DNA from: Oikopleura dioica
Taxonomy: Eukaryota; Chordata; Appendicularia; Copelata; Oikopleuridae
Length of the DNA: 64,000 bases
Assembly (NCBI GenBank): GCA_907165135.1
Contig: OU015567.1
Coordinates: 3,911,001 to 3,975,000, forward strand
Reading direction: 5' to 3'
Positions 1-11,600 of this stretch are shown piece by piece (positions within the stretch are counted from its first letter, which is position 1; the number at the start of each line of letters is the position of its first letter). The notes under the pieces are model-generated. The model was given only the letters and a program-made list of their open reading frames with translations, was not told where the DNA came from and ran no database searches. The position numbers and the translations under genes are program-made.

Positions 1-553
1 CCGAATCATCCGAGGTTGACCAGTAAAAAAAGTTTTTTATTAAATGTTAGAACGATTGCTTGTTTTTCTGCGATCGGGCTGCCTTCAGGAAGCCTTTTAA
101 CTATTAGTGGAGAGGATTATGAATCGCGGTACTATTCTAAAGAAATTTGGCGACTAAAGAATAACAAGTGGTCTTTGATGGGCTCTCTTTTATATGTAAT
201 TTAAACTTCTCTTTTTACCCTCTATATTTTTTATTTTTTAAGTCTGTAATTCAATCATCAGCAATATTAATGGACGATTCCGTCTTTGTTTTTCCTGGCT
301 ATTTCGATTACATGGACATTTATAATGGTCTTCTTGATCGGGGCTATTATCCTGTTCAAAAAGTCACTTTAGGAAGAGTTAGAATTGTTCAAAAATGTGC
401 AAAATTCTCACATTTTATTTTGTTTCTGTTTTAATCCTCAATCAAGACTCAAATGAAAATTTCGTTTCAACGGAAATAATTACTGCTGGCAATGAGAATG
501 GAGTCTTATATCCGATGGTATTTGAAACGCCTGTTGGTTATTGTAGTCTGTAG
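1..553 (+). CDS. Secreted kelch-like protein, 3' part (gene runs off the left edge)
   Basis: Three exons are read: about 16-195, 243-396 and 447-553. Introns 196-242 and 397-446 are GT-AG and keep one frame to the TAG at 551-553. The peptide alternates short hydrophobic strands with aromatic turns (EIWRLKNNKWSLMG, then DDSVFVFPGYF and ENGVLYPMVFETPVGYC), a pattern like kelch or galactose-oxidase propeller blades. It ends in a cysteine-containing tail, like the related proteins at 4678-5993 and 58315-61165. An AATAAA lies near 582. The start is outside the window, so domain content upstream is unknown. The relation to the other two copies rests on pattern and C-terminal architecture, not on an alignment. 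Confidence 0.6.
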
Positions 554-744
554 ATTCTAAACCTTTTGAAGATGATATGAGCAAATAAAAGTCATCAATT
601 TTAAGTTTTCCAATTTATTCAGAAATATGTTTCTTTAAATAGAATACAGATAAAGACAGGTAAACGAAAATAACTTTAGCTCGTAAATTTAAAAGAAGGA
701 TAACTGTGATCTAAAAGTAAAATGAAAAGCCAATGAAAATATTT

Positions 745-1813
745 CTAGGCGGCAATATTCATGTTCTTCATCCATTTCTGCAGCTCGATTCCTTCTTCCT
801 TCGTTGGCTCCACCGAATTTCGGTCTTTCTCGTTAGCATATTTGGCCTTCATTTCCTCCAGTTCCTGTCGAAGAGAAGCGTTCGTCTTTTTCTCCTTCTC
901 CAGTTGTTCCATCAAGCTTATTTCCGACTCACAAGCTTGCAGCTAAAAATCCATTTTTCCCTTCAAAAATCAGCTTCAATTCTACCTTTTTCTTCGTTGA
1001 TTCCCGCGCGCCAAGAAGAGCGAATAGTTTCAGCTCTAGAATCTTGTCCTTCAGCAGCTTTTTCTGATCCTCGACGTTTTCTCGCGCCTTTTTGTACCTG
1101 TTTCTTTCTTCTTTGATTGTTTCGTTTTTAACCGAAAGCTGGGCGGTGACATCGATGAGTTTCTTTCGCATAAAAGTGTTGACTTCGCTCTCTTCCTCGA
1201 GTTTTTTGATCAGATCGGTTTCGCATTTCAAGGCGGCTTTCTTAATTTTACGATGAAAATTGAGCACCATTTTGAGTGTCATATTGTTTAATAAACCCTT
1301 TGGACTCACCTCTAAAGTCTTCACATGTTTGTCGAGCTTTGAAATGACTTCTTTGAGCTCTTTTATCGCAGCTGCGTGGTCCTTCTTCGTATCAGTGTAG
1401 AGCTTCTGGAAGTGGCGCATCATTTTGAGACAGCACTGAATGAAGATATTCCCTGTTTTCTGAAGATGCGCTAGTACCTTTTGATGCTGATCAATGATCG
1501 CGTTTTTACCGATGGATTTTTCTGCCAGAGTCATGCAATCGTCAATTGAACCAAGTGCCTTCTCGAGAATCGAAGTGATGAGGTCCTTTGACTCGGAATC
1601 TGGCACAGTATTGTTCACTCTTGCTGATCTGAGTTGAAAAACTGAAAGATTACGCTTTCTTCTCAATTTTGTCAACTCAGTTCCTAGTTCGAGGAATTCT
1701 TCCATCCTCTCTTTGTAAATTTCGATCGTATCTCTGAGGTTCTGCTCGTCCTGTTTCAATTGTTCCTTATGATCAAGATAGTCACTCTGCATTTTGTTTA
1801 AAGCCGCCTGCAT
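745..1813 (-). CDS. Coiled-coil protein, about 341 aa
   Basis: Two exons are read: 1813-986 and 942-745. The 43-nt GT-AG intron (943-985) falls between codons. The protein is almost all charged heptad sequence (for example EELEKEKK-like stretches and KKLLKDKILELK), with no membrane segment or known catalytic motif. The start ATG lies 32 nt after a CAG acceptor with no coding exon upstream, which suits a spliced-leader site. The first exon may hide one more intron: a GTGAGT donor near 1312 and an AAG acceptor near 1244 would remove 69 nt in frame and 23 residues that break the heptads. The C-terminus reads KWMKNMNIAA. I do not recognise the family; a cytoskeletal or centrosomal role would be a guess. 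Confidence 0.75.
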
Positions 1814-2242
1814 CTTTCTTTCTTTTTCTCTCTTTTTTTCTCTAGCTGCGATAAAATAAAAATGAAGAAATGACGAAAGGTGAGAGAATCTTTTTAGCGG
1901 TTCTAGAAAAAATCTCAGAAGAAGAAACCTTTTGTGGTCCCGGAGATTCTAGAAATCAGGAGGCATTTTGAATGAATTGTTCGAGCTAACCGACTCTAGT
2001 CCTGACTTTATCAATAAACTTGCTCTTATTTATAAACACTTATTCATTAATTTGTTTTCGGAAGAAAAAGGTCAGTATTTTATTTAAGCATACAGAAAGT
2101 GCAAAATTATGGAAATGCATTTTTATAAATATAGATTTTTGAGCGGCGTAGTAATATTTTTGAGAATCATCGAGTGTTTATAGCGGCGCTGGAATTTGTA
2201 TGTTGTTGCATAAATAACTCTTCATTGTGGAGCGAAATCTTT
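1814..2242. other. Intergenic spacer
   Basis: This is the gap between two minus-strand genes. It holds the minus-strand AATAAA of the Vangl gene near 2085 and AT-rich sequence. I see no ORF or repeat. Confidence 0.6.
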
Positions 2243-4179
2243 TCATACAGGGGACTCTAGAAATTCAGTTAAGAAATGGGGCAAAAAGGAGCCTCCTATT
2301 TAAGGATAAGCGTCTGTACGTACCTGCTTGATTCAAGTCCAATTTGAATCGAAAACTCTTTGGGTCGATGTACTCATCGTGAAGTACCAGAGTCGGTTGT
2401 TTTCTTACAGTAACGATGAGCTTGTAATCCGACTGTATAATCTCGAACGTCACTCCCGCTCGAATTCCGGAAAGAAGTGGCTCGTCGCAGGAAACCGACC
2501 AGGCGGCGTTGTCCAGCAGATGGCCGGGATAAGTTATCGAAGGCTGAGGGGAGAGATATTTCGCGAGAAAGCCGCGGGGGCCTATGCCGTGGCGGAAGCA
2601 GAAAGAAAGGTGGTCGAGGACGTCTTCGCGAGTGTAGTGCTGATGCTGCCTAAGGAGCAGGAATAATAAGGGGAAAATTGAGAGCTTTCTAGTACCTCGT
2701 CGTTCTAAGATATTTTTGCATGCTTCTCGCCATCGTTGGCCACAATTCTTCCGCGACTTCTCTGGCCGAGTGATTGCTGTTGATGTCTCGGTGGACAACG
2801 GTGAAGGCATCGTCGACGGCGCACTCAAGTCTTGAGCGGCGTTTTCTGATTCTTCGCTCTCGCTCCACCTAAAATTCATGATCAAAAAAGGAAAGAAGAG
2901 AAGGCCAACATCATGGAAGTATCGTTCATTCTGGCCAGCATCTCTTCTTCTAGCAGCGGCGGTTATGATCGCTTTTGCGTCTGCTTCTTCATCTAAAAGT
3001 CCTGATTAAGATTTTCTGTAGCCGCATGCGGCTTTTTTGGCCGAAAAACTTGATGAAAAAAGGCGAAAATAATCAATTTTTCATACCTGGATGATGATTT
3101 TCTCCCGTTTCGTCGATGTTGTAAACTTTGAAAGAGCTCGATCTGACCCTGTAGCTGCTTTTTGAGCGATACTGTAGCGCTGGATTGTACAGTGGAAAGT
3201 CTCGGTAGTATTTTTGAAGAACATAAGCGGCTGTAGCTTGAATAGAATTTGCCCCAGCGTTGTAATATCGTGTATCGCCATCTGTCGATCTATTTTTCGC
3301 GTTAAAACGACTGTAAATCGCTTGACCGTATCAAACCTGGTGACTTCTAGCAAGTAAACTGTATGTTTGCATCGCAGGTACAAAATCACCAGCCCGAGAT
3401 AGTGAAGAAACAGGAGGACATCGACATAACAGCTGGTAAAGACGATGATGGGCGCGTAGTCCCACTGGTTCCAGTGAATCACTTTGAAAGCGTAGAAAAG
3501 CCAGAAGATTGAAATAACGGCGAAAGAAACTGCTGAAACGAGCAGGCGGTAGAGATTGATAGATGGTAGCCGCGCGATTCGCGTTTCTTTGAAAGGTTTC
3601 AGTTTCTATTCAAAAAAGTCGAGAAAGCCGCTTCTGGGATCAAATATAACAGTTATTTTATAGTTACTATAAAATCTTTCCTGAAGATAGATAAACTGCA
3701 GTAGCAAACATCAGAATCATCAGCTTCACCGCTATTGCTATTAGTTGCCCTTGAAAACCTAAAAAAAAACATGAATTTCTTGATCTGAAACGAACGAATT
3801 TACCAATATCGGTGAAGTTTTGAGAGATTGGCTCATAATCGCCCGGAATTTCCGTTTCAAAAAGCTGCGGGATGAATTTCGGCAGCGTCAGGAACAAAAT
3901 CGGAGAAATGTAGACAAAAATCGTGAAGGTGACTGTCAAGAAGAACTGAAGCGAGCATCTGGAACAGGAACGCGTCGGAGCGGAGCGGTCGATTTGAAAT
4001 TTTAGCAGGTCTTTGTTCGAAACGATGGAAGTGGCTTCCGATGTCGCAAATGTTTCATTTTCTCCGGGGTAACGAGAATCGGCCTCTTCATTTTCATTTT
4101 CTGGATTGAGGAGATTTTCGCAACTGTTTTCTTCAGATGCACTTTGATTTTCTCGATTTTTGGGCTTTCGGCGGGGCAT
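2243..4179 (-). CDS. VANGL: Van Gogh-like planar cell polarity protein (Vangl/Strabismus), about 501 aa
   Basis: Eight exons are read: 4179-3804, 3758-3697, 3605-3337, 3289-3087, 2992-2910, 2868-2696, 2649-2324 and 2256-2243. All junctions can be GT-AG and all phases agree; the 3606-3696 donor is the least certain. Vangl is a four-pass membrane protein that sets planar polarity with Frizzled, Dishevelled and Prickle. Seen here: an acidic N-terminus; four hydrophobic helices (TM1 LTVTFTIFVYISPILFL, TM4 around CYVDVLLFLHYLGLVIL); the conserved RSTDGDTRYYNAG and KVYNIDE blocks; a basic coiled segment; and the family C-terminus with EYIDPKSFRFKL. A 14-nt last exon supplies a final ESPV, a class I PDZ ligand corresponding to ETSV of vertebrate Vangl2. 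The length is near the usual 520 aa. A CAG acceptor lies upstream of the ATG. Confidence 0.93.
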
Positions 4180-4260
4180 TTCTTTTTCTTTCTTTCTCGA
4201 ATTACATTTTTGAAATCTGAAAAGATGGAATTCTAATTCTAGCGCCAGGCGTTGCCTCAA

Positions 4261-4677
4261 ATGCTCTTTTGTGGGTAAACACAGAGGTTAGTACAGACAA
4301 AAGGATAATTCAATACAGACTGACGTCATGGAGCTTTTCCATCACATTTCAGGGAAAGATAGCTGCATCTTCATTATTGAAATTTTAATCGTAATATCAT
4401 TTTAGCAGAAATATATCTATTTCTTACTGAAAGGCTTTTCTTAAACTTTAACCCGAGGAATTTGTTTCATTTTTTTTATTTTCAATTGTTCTTCTTTTTC
4501 TTCATTCTGATTTTGTCTCTAGAAAAGCAGCGATAAGTGCAAAACACATCAATTTGAGAAATCTAACACGGCATTTCCCGCGGCCCTTGGCTGGCGGCGG
4601 AGGACTTTTCTTTCTTTGCGGTTCAAGCTCTCCCACCGCGCTTCGGAGGACTCTCTTCCGCTGCGTTAGCTCCTTAG
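4261..4677. other. Divergent intergenic region with a GC-rich antisense open frame
   Basis: On the minus strand an open frame without ATG runs from 4708 to a TGA at 4502-4504. It encodes a basic, proline-rich stretch (RKKSPPPPAKGRG) followed by a short hydrophobic end (LKLMCFALIAAFLE), and an AATAAA-like signal follows near 4480. It could be the last exon of an unseen minus-strand gene or chance. The splice acceptor TTAG at 4674-4677 belongs to the plus-strand kelch-like copy. No tRNA or repeat is seen. Confidence 0.3.
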
Positions 4678-5993
4678 TTGCTGGAAGAGCTTTTTCTTCG
4701 CCAAAATGTCATCGGTGGCGATGGTAATTTTGAGTATCCATACAGAACCGACGGGTTAGTTTTCTGTGCCGAAGATGTGAACGCAAATCATGTTGATTTT
4801 ATCGAAGATGTAGTTGTAAATAATAGGCGGCTTAATGTAAGAGGAAGCGCTGCTTTTGTGCATGCTGACTATCCTACTCATCTTCAACGATTGTTATTTG
4901 GTGGTCAATTTAGCACAACGCATGTCTTATCGATAATCCCAAAAGAAGAAAATACCCTTGTACTTGAGCCACTCGTCGATCTTATTGAAGATGAACATGT
5001 GAAAGAAAAATGGATGATTCCAGCTTCTGCGAATGTCGATTATTATGGAAATCCTATTCTTGAATACGGAAAGAGCAAACACGAAGGCGTAACCTGTGCG
5101 GATTACACAATCTGTTCTGGGAGGAACTTTCTTATCGGAGGTGAAATTACCCGCAATACAAAGAGCAGATCTATTCTTGAGTGGACTGAAATAGGATTCT
5201 CTACCAGTAAGTCACCTTTCTATCGTTTATTTTTCGAAGAAATATATTAAAATAATTCGCCCTTATTTAAATAAATATGAAAAACGGTAAATTTCGAGTT
5301 TCAACAATATTTAAGTTCAATTTTATCTCATTTACGGTCGCGCAAATACCGCGGCAGTCAGTGGAGTGAACCATCTATGCAATGGAATATTTGTTATTGC
5401 TGGAGAAGGAAATACCCCTTTTGATACGGTTGACCCGTTCGGAAGAGTGACATCAACTGAATGCTTTGATGGACAGATTTCAACGATCATTCCAGAAATG
5501 GATATTTCGAACATTTTTTCTGGGCTACATCGACACACAGCTGTGATTGTCAGGAAAGATGATCAATCTGGAGATGATATTTATGTTCTAGGAGGTAGAA
5601 TTCATGATACTCTTTGAGAAAATATTTTTAAAAGGGGTTGCAATGTCGAGAAATGGAGGAAGTGCCTCCTCGGTTGATAGAATTATTCGATTTCGAAATG
5701 ATGAAAATCAATGGAATAATGCTGGACAGATGCTGAGAAAAATAGCTGGTCACAAATCATTTGCTTCTTATCCTCAATCTACTGGAGTCGATAGTTTTGG
5801 CTACTTCAACATTTTCACGATCGGTGGCGAAGGTGGCAATGATATTCCAATGCAAAGATGTGACGAGTACGGTTACTGCTATAAAGTCGAAACTGAAACT
5901 TTTGACAATCGAGTTGGAGCAAGTATCATGCTTTTCAACGCGAACGAATTTAATTTGAACTATCTTCCTCTCTACGAGGATCACTGTCCCTGA
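4678..5993 (+). CDS. Kelch-like secreted protein, copy lacking its 5' exons
   Basis: Exons 4678-5206, 5316-5594 and 5635-5993 join in phase through GT-AG introns of 109 and 40 nt. The protein aligns by eye with the second half of the 58315-61165 gene: both have a GG-D/N strand, a (I/L)VFC strand, a DF(I/V)xDVV/VID block, an LLFGG/LVFGG strand, an FLIGG strand after a cysteine pair, and the ending LPLYEDHC versus LPFYNDPC. Its N-terminal signal peptide and Cys-rich half are not visible upstream. The first exon starts directly after an acceptor at 4677 with no ATG. It is therefore a truncated duplicate or its 5' exons lie elsewhere. Residues rich in Gly-Gly at strand ends suggest a propeller fold. 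Confidence 0.65.
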
Positions 5994-6098
5994 GTCTTTT
6001 CGAAAATCAATACAAATCAGAGTGATACAAAAATTTTCAATTAACGCAATTAGCCTCAACCTTCTTCAATTCGTTCAAAGCGATTTCAAAAAGAAGAA

Positions 6099-8271
6099 AT
6101 GAAAGGCGCTCAGATTCTGTTTTTATTTTTCACTTCAATTTTCGCATATGAAAGAGAAAAAAGCAACACGGAACTCTTTTATGATCTCATGCAGGGTTAC
6201 GACAAGAACATTCGCCCTTTCTATCTCCAGAAACCGGTGAAAGTCTCAATTGATATTTTCATGAATTCCTTTGGAAGTATCAAGGCTGATGATATGAGCT
6301 ACGCAGTGAACTTGAATTTGCGCCAAAGATGGAATGATCCTCGACTTGATTTTAGCAAGTTGATTCGGGACAAAAGAGGTAAAAAAGAGCATTTGGCAGT
6401 TTTTTTGCGAAAAAATTTTTGCGAAATTATCTCTGCGAAAGTTTTTTTGTGAAACTTATTTTTGCAAAATTTTGATCAAAAATCTTCGTTGATTTCAATT
6501 TTTTCCATTACCAGAATCGATTCCCATTGATGCCTCGCTGCTGGACCGCTTGTGGATGCCCGACCTCATTTTCACTAATGAAAAATCGTCGCGTTTCCAC
6601 AATGTGACCACTGAAAACAAATTGATGCGACTCTCCAAAAACGGCGATGTGTACACTTCTGTAAGTAGGTTCATATGGGATCATGGAGTTTCATATTTTG
6701 ATAAGACAAGAATCAGTGTTGTGATGGCAAGTATGATGAGCTTGGAAAACTTTCCCATGGACTCGCAGACGTTATATGAAGGGGTCTTTTCAGTTCGAAG
6801 CAAAGAGGCTAAGAGGCCATTATCTCCTTTTCGCAGCATAGACCCGTTAAAAAGATGCAGCTAGAATGCTTCACGCGGCCGGATAAAGACATCCAGCTCG
6901 TCTGGTCGCCCCAAAATCCCTTCCAATTCAACGCGAATCTCTCCCTCCCCGATTTCGACTTCGGCTCGTGTTCGGAAAAGAAGCTTCAGCAAGATCTTTT
7001 CTGCCAAATTTTCAACACGCGATAAGACACGAAGAAAATAACTCTGACACGATGCGATAAGAGCTACGAGACGGGAACATACAGGTAAGCACATTCAAGA
7101 AGGAAGGACTTGCTCTTGAAATTCACGATGACGCAAAAGAATTGAAGAATTCTTTCGTAGTTGCATTGAAGCCAAGTTTCCACTCAAACGACTGCTTGGC
7201 TATTACATCATTGGTTTGTATGTTCCTACAGGCTTGGCTGTTGTTCTCTCTTATTTATGGTAAAAATCGACTGATTTTTCGGATCGAAAAGCCGCTTGCG
7301 GCTTCGAGCAAAAAAAAAGAAAGCCGCGCTTCGCGCGGCTAGGTTTGATTCTGACTCGAAGCCGCAAGCGGCTTCTCACTTACAGGATGTGATAACAATA
7401 CTCAAAACTTTTGAGTCAAAACCATTTTTTACCAAAAACAGCTTTCTTTCTGGATCGATCCAAAAAATGCGCCCGCCAGAATCTGCATTGGAATATTCGC
7501 AAATTTGACGGTGAACAAAATGGTCGTTGCGGACAAAAACCTACCGGCCGTCTCATATATTAAAGGTGAGAATCAAGAAGAGGTTAAAGTCTGGAGAATA
7601 AAACAACCGAATTTGAAGCACTTGACATCTGGCTGTTCGCATGTCAGCTATTGACGTTTGTGGCTTTGGTAGAGTACGCCGTTGTGAATGTTCAGCTAAG
7701 GAAAGACCGCTTCAAATGAAGTAGATGGTTTATCTTTCATTGAAAAAGGGGATGAAGAGGGAATAAAAAGAGATGATCATTTATTGATCAAAAATATTCA
7801 TTTTTAATTTTTTCTTTTTTGAAACTGAGTGAGGTTATGTCTGTGAATAAAAACCTGTCTGTATTGAGCAAAAAGTAGGATTGCCCTCATTAAAAAACAG
7901 ACAGATTTAGCGCTTACATTTTCATTGAAAAAGTCGAAAAAAGAATGGAAGTCGAGGACCGCGCCAAAGCGAAAAAGCTGCAGGAAGAAGCTGATGAACG
8001 ATGCCAACAAGAAGCGGAAGAGGAAGAACAGGGCCTGGATGATACGACGTTATGGCTCATGGACATGGTAATTTCCGGGTTGAGAGGGCCTTTCACTATT
8101 TTGATTTTTTAGGTCGGAGTTCGTCCCGAATCCACCCGTCGAAAAGCCACCCCGATTGTCTTTAAAATCACGGACGCTGAAAACATCGACCGAAAATTCA
8201 GAAAAATCTTTCCAGCTGCCTGTGGTCTATTCAACATCATCTACTGGGGATACTGCCTCAATCAAGACTAA
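6099..8271 (+). CDS. Cys-loop ligand-gated ion channel subunit (glycine/GluCl/GABA-A-like)
   Basis: Ten exons: 6099-6378, 6515-6660, 6706-6777, 6855-6974, 7035-7084, 7161-7259, 7442-7565, 7619-7700, 7911-8067, 8113-8271. It is a pentameric anion-channel subunit: signal peptide (ILFLFFTSIFA), ligand-domain blocks LLDRLWMPDLIFTNEK and NVTTENKLMRLSKNG, TM1 (YYIIGLYVPTGLAVVLSYL), the anion-selectivity motif NAPAR before TM2, SYIKALDIW at TM3, and TM4 FRKIFPAACGLFNIIYW. The M3-M4 loop is short, acidic and coiled. In the loop LENFPMDSQT both flanking cysteines are replaced (Ser and Leu). Introns 6778-6854, 6975-7034 and 7701-7910 use GA-AG; with GT donors the frame breaks or hits stops. The TM1-TM2 junction (intron 7260-7441) is one base out of frame with canonical sites. 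AATAAA lies near 8282. Confidence 0.85.
7285..7376. repeat. Cluster of GC palindromes inside the receptor's TM1-TM2 intron
   Basis: Three short perfect hairpins lie in tandem: AGCCGCTTGCGGCT, AGCCGCGCTTCGCGCGGCT and AAGCCGCAAGCGGCTT. The same GCCGC-NN-GCGGC core recurs in introns and spacers across the window (about 3020, 10775, 36030, 38280). It stands out from the AT-rich intron around it. Confidence 0.7.
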
Positions 8272-8576
8272 AATACGCTGTTCAATAAACCTTTTATCGC
8301 AACTCGTGTTTATGTTTTACGTGTGTTACGTATTACGACTTGTGTCCGCTAATAACAATGTTAACAATAAAATAAATTTGCACGTTTTTCAAAGCTGTCA
8401 TCCAAATGCTTCCTTTTCGCTATAAAGAATGTTACATACAGACGATTTTGGCTCCCTAGGGAAAAAGGGGTGGCAAAAAAGGAGAATCTGGATTAGAGGA
8501 TCAAAGAAGAATCTTTCTATTCAGACCCAAAGCTTAAGGGGTACAACCTCTGATGATTCGTCATAAGCATTTTATA

Positions 8577-8622
8577 GGTACACCCTTATTTTTGATGAAA
8601 AGAAGAAGTAAGGGTGTGACCT
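8577..8622. repeat. Short inverted repeat of the ACACCCTTA family
   Basis: GGTACACCCTTATTTTTG is followed within 46 bases by GTAAGGGTGTGACC, giving inverted ends around a small loop. The same end motif recurs singly at about 10643, 11028, 13304, 16646, 35394 and 51221. Confidence 0.5.
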
Positions 8623-11600
8623 TGTAAATTTTAATTGATAAAATTATTCCTTTTTAGGATAAGGAGATTGATGAAGGGATAAGAAAAAGAGTTTACGTCC
8701 GTCAATTTTTTTGTCTACTGTCTGACCTCCGGAGAAACGAAATCGCCGGGAGCTGTTCGGACGCGCCCTGGGTGGCACCCTTGACACAAGGTCAGCGGTG
8801 ATCCGCACAGAATTGTTTTTCTAGTACGCGGCCCTGCCCTCGGGTCCGATACACAGAATCGCGTTATTTTTACGAAAATCAAAAATCATCAATGTAATAT
8901 TTCCCCTCAAAATTTTTATAAAAAAAATTATCCTTCTGAAATCTCCAAAGGTCATTTTTCTTCCAACAGAAAAGCTCTCGAATTTAAGCACGGTAAATTA
9001 AAGGAAAATGAGCTTGACCTTGAGGGACCTTACGGTTCAAGAGGCATTTAGACGATTGCTGATCGTAAATCCGCCAAATAAACTTAACCCGACTAGACAA
9101 GGTTAAGCCTAGTTCATATTTCTTCAAAAAAGATATTCACATGTTGAAAGGCCGAATTGAGCATCAATTCAAGCTGCAAAAATGTTCATAATACCATTAA
9201 ATAAATTTGGTACGGAATTTGCTCGTATACATAAATGGGTTAACTCAAGTCTTTTTTCGGGGAACCGAAAAGAATCCGATGATTTTGCCGAAATTTTGGA
9301 CAAATTTCTCGACAAATCAAATGTCTGAATTCGATCGGCAGCCCAATCAGATTTCAGAAAATAATTGCTGCAAAAATTCAGATTTTTCGTCTCATTTTTC
9401 GTCGATTCGAGCCATCTACCCGGATTTCTCACGACCTAAAACGACATCCACCAATTCTATTTTCTTCAATTGAACCATCTCCTGAACCCTCTCACGTGGG
9501 TTAGAAGGGCGCGTTAACCCGCTGCCGCACGTTGAACTTGATTTGTGTGAGAATAGCGGGCGAGCGGGGTGCCGCGCGCTTTTTTTCTGTCAATTCCTTT
9601 CTTGGCCCGCTCTGGCGCCACCTGGCCCCATTTCGAGCTCGCGTCGCCAATTCAACGACTCGAAAAAAGAAACAAGCAGTAACAAAATTAGCGTCTTTCA
9701 AAGTCTTAGAGAAAATTCTGAAGCCAAAATTTATTTTCTTTTCGTTGAAAATTATTTTTTGAATCAGAGATTTGCCGATCGAATCTGCTTGGACAAAATC
9801 AACGACGAAAATTGACCGAAAATTATTAAGGGGACCCCCCGCGGAAATTAAAGAAGAAAAGTAGACAAGATCTGAACATCTAAACTGAAGGTAAGACACA
9901 ATTTTGACACAAAAAATTTAATTTTTGCTTGACAAAAATAGGTGTGAAGGTTGGTTTCTATGGTTTTTATGGGGAACATAAAATTTTTTTTTGATTTTAA
10001 ATATTTTAACGGATCAAATATTTTTCGAGAGGGACCTTTTTTAACGGATTTACACATCGAAATTTTCGATTCGAAAATAGGGTAAAAATTACTTTAAAAA
10101 TTATTTGGTCGGCTGTTTTAAAATAATTTTAATAAATAATTTATTATTGATAATTATTATCAAATATTTGTATATTTTCAAGAAAAAAAATTGACTCTAG
10201 AATTTTTTTTATAATTTTTCTTTTGAATTTTAATTTTTGAATTGAACTCGGATAAATATTGCGAAGAAAAGCTGTTTTTACGCAAAAAGTTCAAAATCAA
10301 GATTATTCTGAATGGAAGCTCGAAATTGGAAAAATAAAGAATGGCGTTCTTGTTGAAACGACCGTCGGGCGCTCAACGAGGCGTCGGCTTTGAGTTTGTT
10401 TATCCAGTAAGACCGCATCCGCAGAACAACGAGAAAGCGAAAGAGAGCCACATAGATTATTAGTCTCAGCTCTTAGGTCTCTGGATCGACCCTATTTCTA
10501 TTTTGCGGTTTCTTGAGAAAGGAATACTCAAAAAGAGCGCAAAGCAAACTTTTCATTTTCGTTCAATCGTGTTTTTTTGAAGAGAAAAATCGAAGAAAAA
10601 ACGGTCAAAAAAGGTATTTTCTTAAACACAAAATGCTCGATTTAAGGGTGTCATTATCTTAAAATTTCGATTTTCGCAAAACCAATGGGTACCCCCTTAA
10701 AATGGAAGCAGTTTTGGTCGGATAATATTTCAATAAAAGCCGCCAAAAGTGCGGCTCTATTTTTGTTTCTCAAAGCCGCAAGCGGCTTTTCTATCATTTT
10801 TGAAAAATTATTCTTTGGCTTTTGTTTTGCTAGACTTTTGGTAGACATTTTGCATTGTATTTGTCTGTTGGTAGACAGTTGTTTACTTGCGGATTAAATA
10901 CAGTACTTCCTTTAAGTACTTTTTCGCGTCATTGACACATTTAAACATCAGATTTTCGAGAAAAAGGAAGCGCGATTTTGAACTTTACAAGATCGGGAAG
11001 ATCAACAAAGGTCAAAAATCAAGTGCACACCCTTAATTCCAAGAAGAAATCAAATATTCCAAAATCATTGCGATCTATCCATCTATTTGCAGAGTCTGAA
11101 ATACAAAGAAAAAACAAATGTTTGAGAAATGAGAACATTAAATTTCTCTTTGCTTCCATCGTTCAGTGGAAGCCACAATTCGCACCTCGCGTAATCTCTC
11201 TTTTTAGTAGTTTTTTGCGCGTTGCGTTTTTTCTAGCATTCTCTTCTTTTCTACTATCACGCTCGAAAATCGCAACAGTCCAAAAAGGGAAAGTTGTGTC
11301 ATAATCTCTCAAGAACAAGTTATAACTTATTGATCGTAATGAACAGTATTTTCTGTCATCGAAATCGAATTTGACCGCAAACAAGAGAATTGTTTGATAA
11401 ACTTTCGTTCCTCAACTGAAAAAGAAAATGTTTTCGGTCAAATATTCTATCGCACTATTTTTACCGGGTTGATTCTTGGCTTTTTTTTTAAATTTTCTGC
11501 AAAACTTAAGAGAATAACTCCCTTATCTTGCATTTCTTTTTTTTTGTGAAAGAAATGAGGCATATAGTTACCGGTTTCACTCAGTCTGATACTTCCATGC

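Noticed and set aside
2265-2885. A 206-codon minus-strand open frame
   Set aside because: Its first third is a shadow frame of the Vangl exon 2868-2696; only with introns 2650-2695 and 2257-2323 removed does the Vangl sequence read through.
3081-3482. A 133-codon minus-strand open frame with a single continuous protein
   Set aside because: After codon LLEVTR it is out of the Vangl frame; a 47-nt intron (3290-3336) lies inside and the true frame differs downstream.
4678-4680. TTG as a start codon for the kelch-like copy
   Set aside because: It follows directly after a TTAG splice acceptor; an alternative start is less likely than a missing upstream exon.
6861-7094. 77-codon minus-strand frame
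   Set aside because: It is antisense to channel exons 6855-6974 and 7035-7084, which match the receptor family.
9501-9899. 132-codon minus-strand frame and overlapping plus frames in the gene-free region
   Set aside because: They overlap on both strands, composition is biased by a GC island, and no splice, signal or domain features are present.
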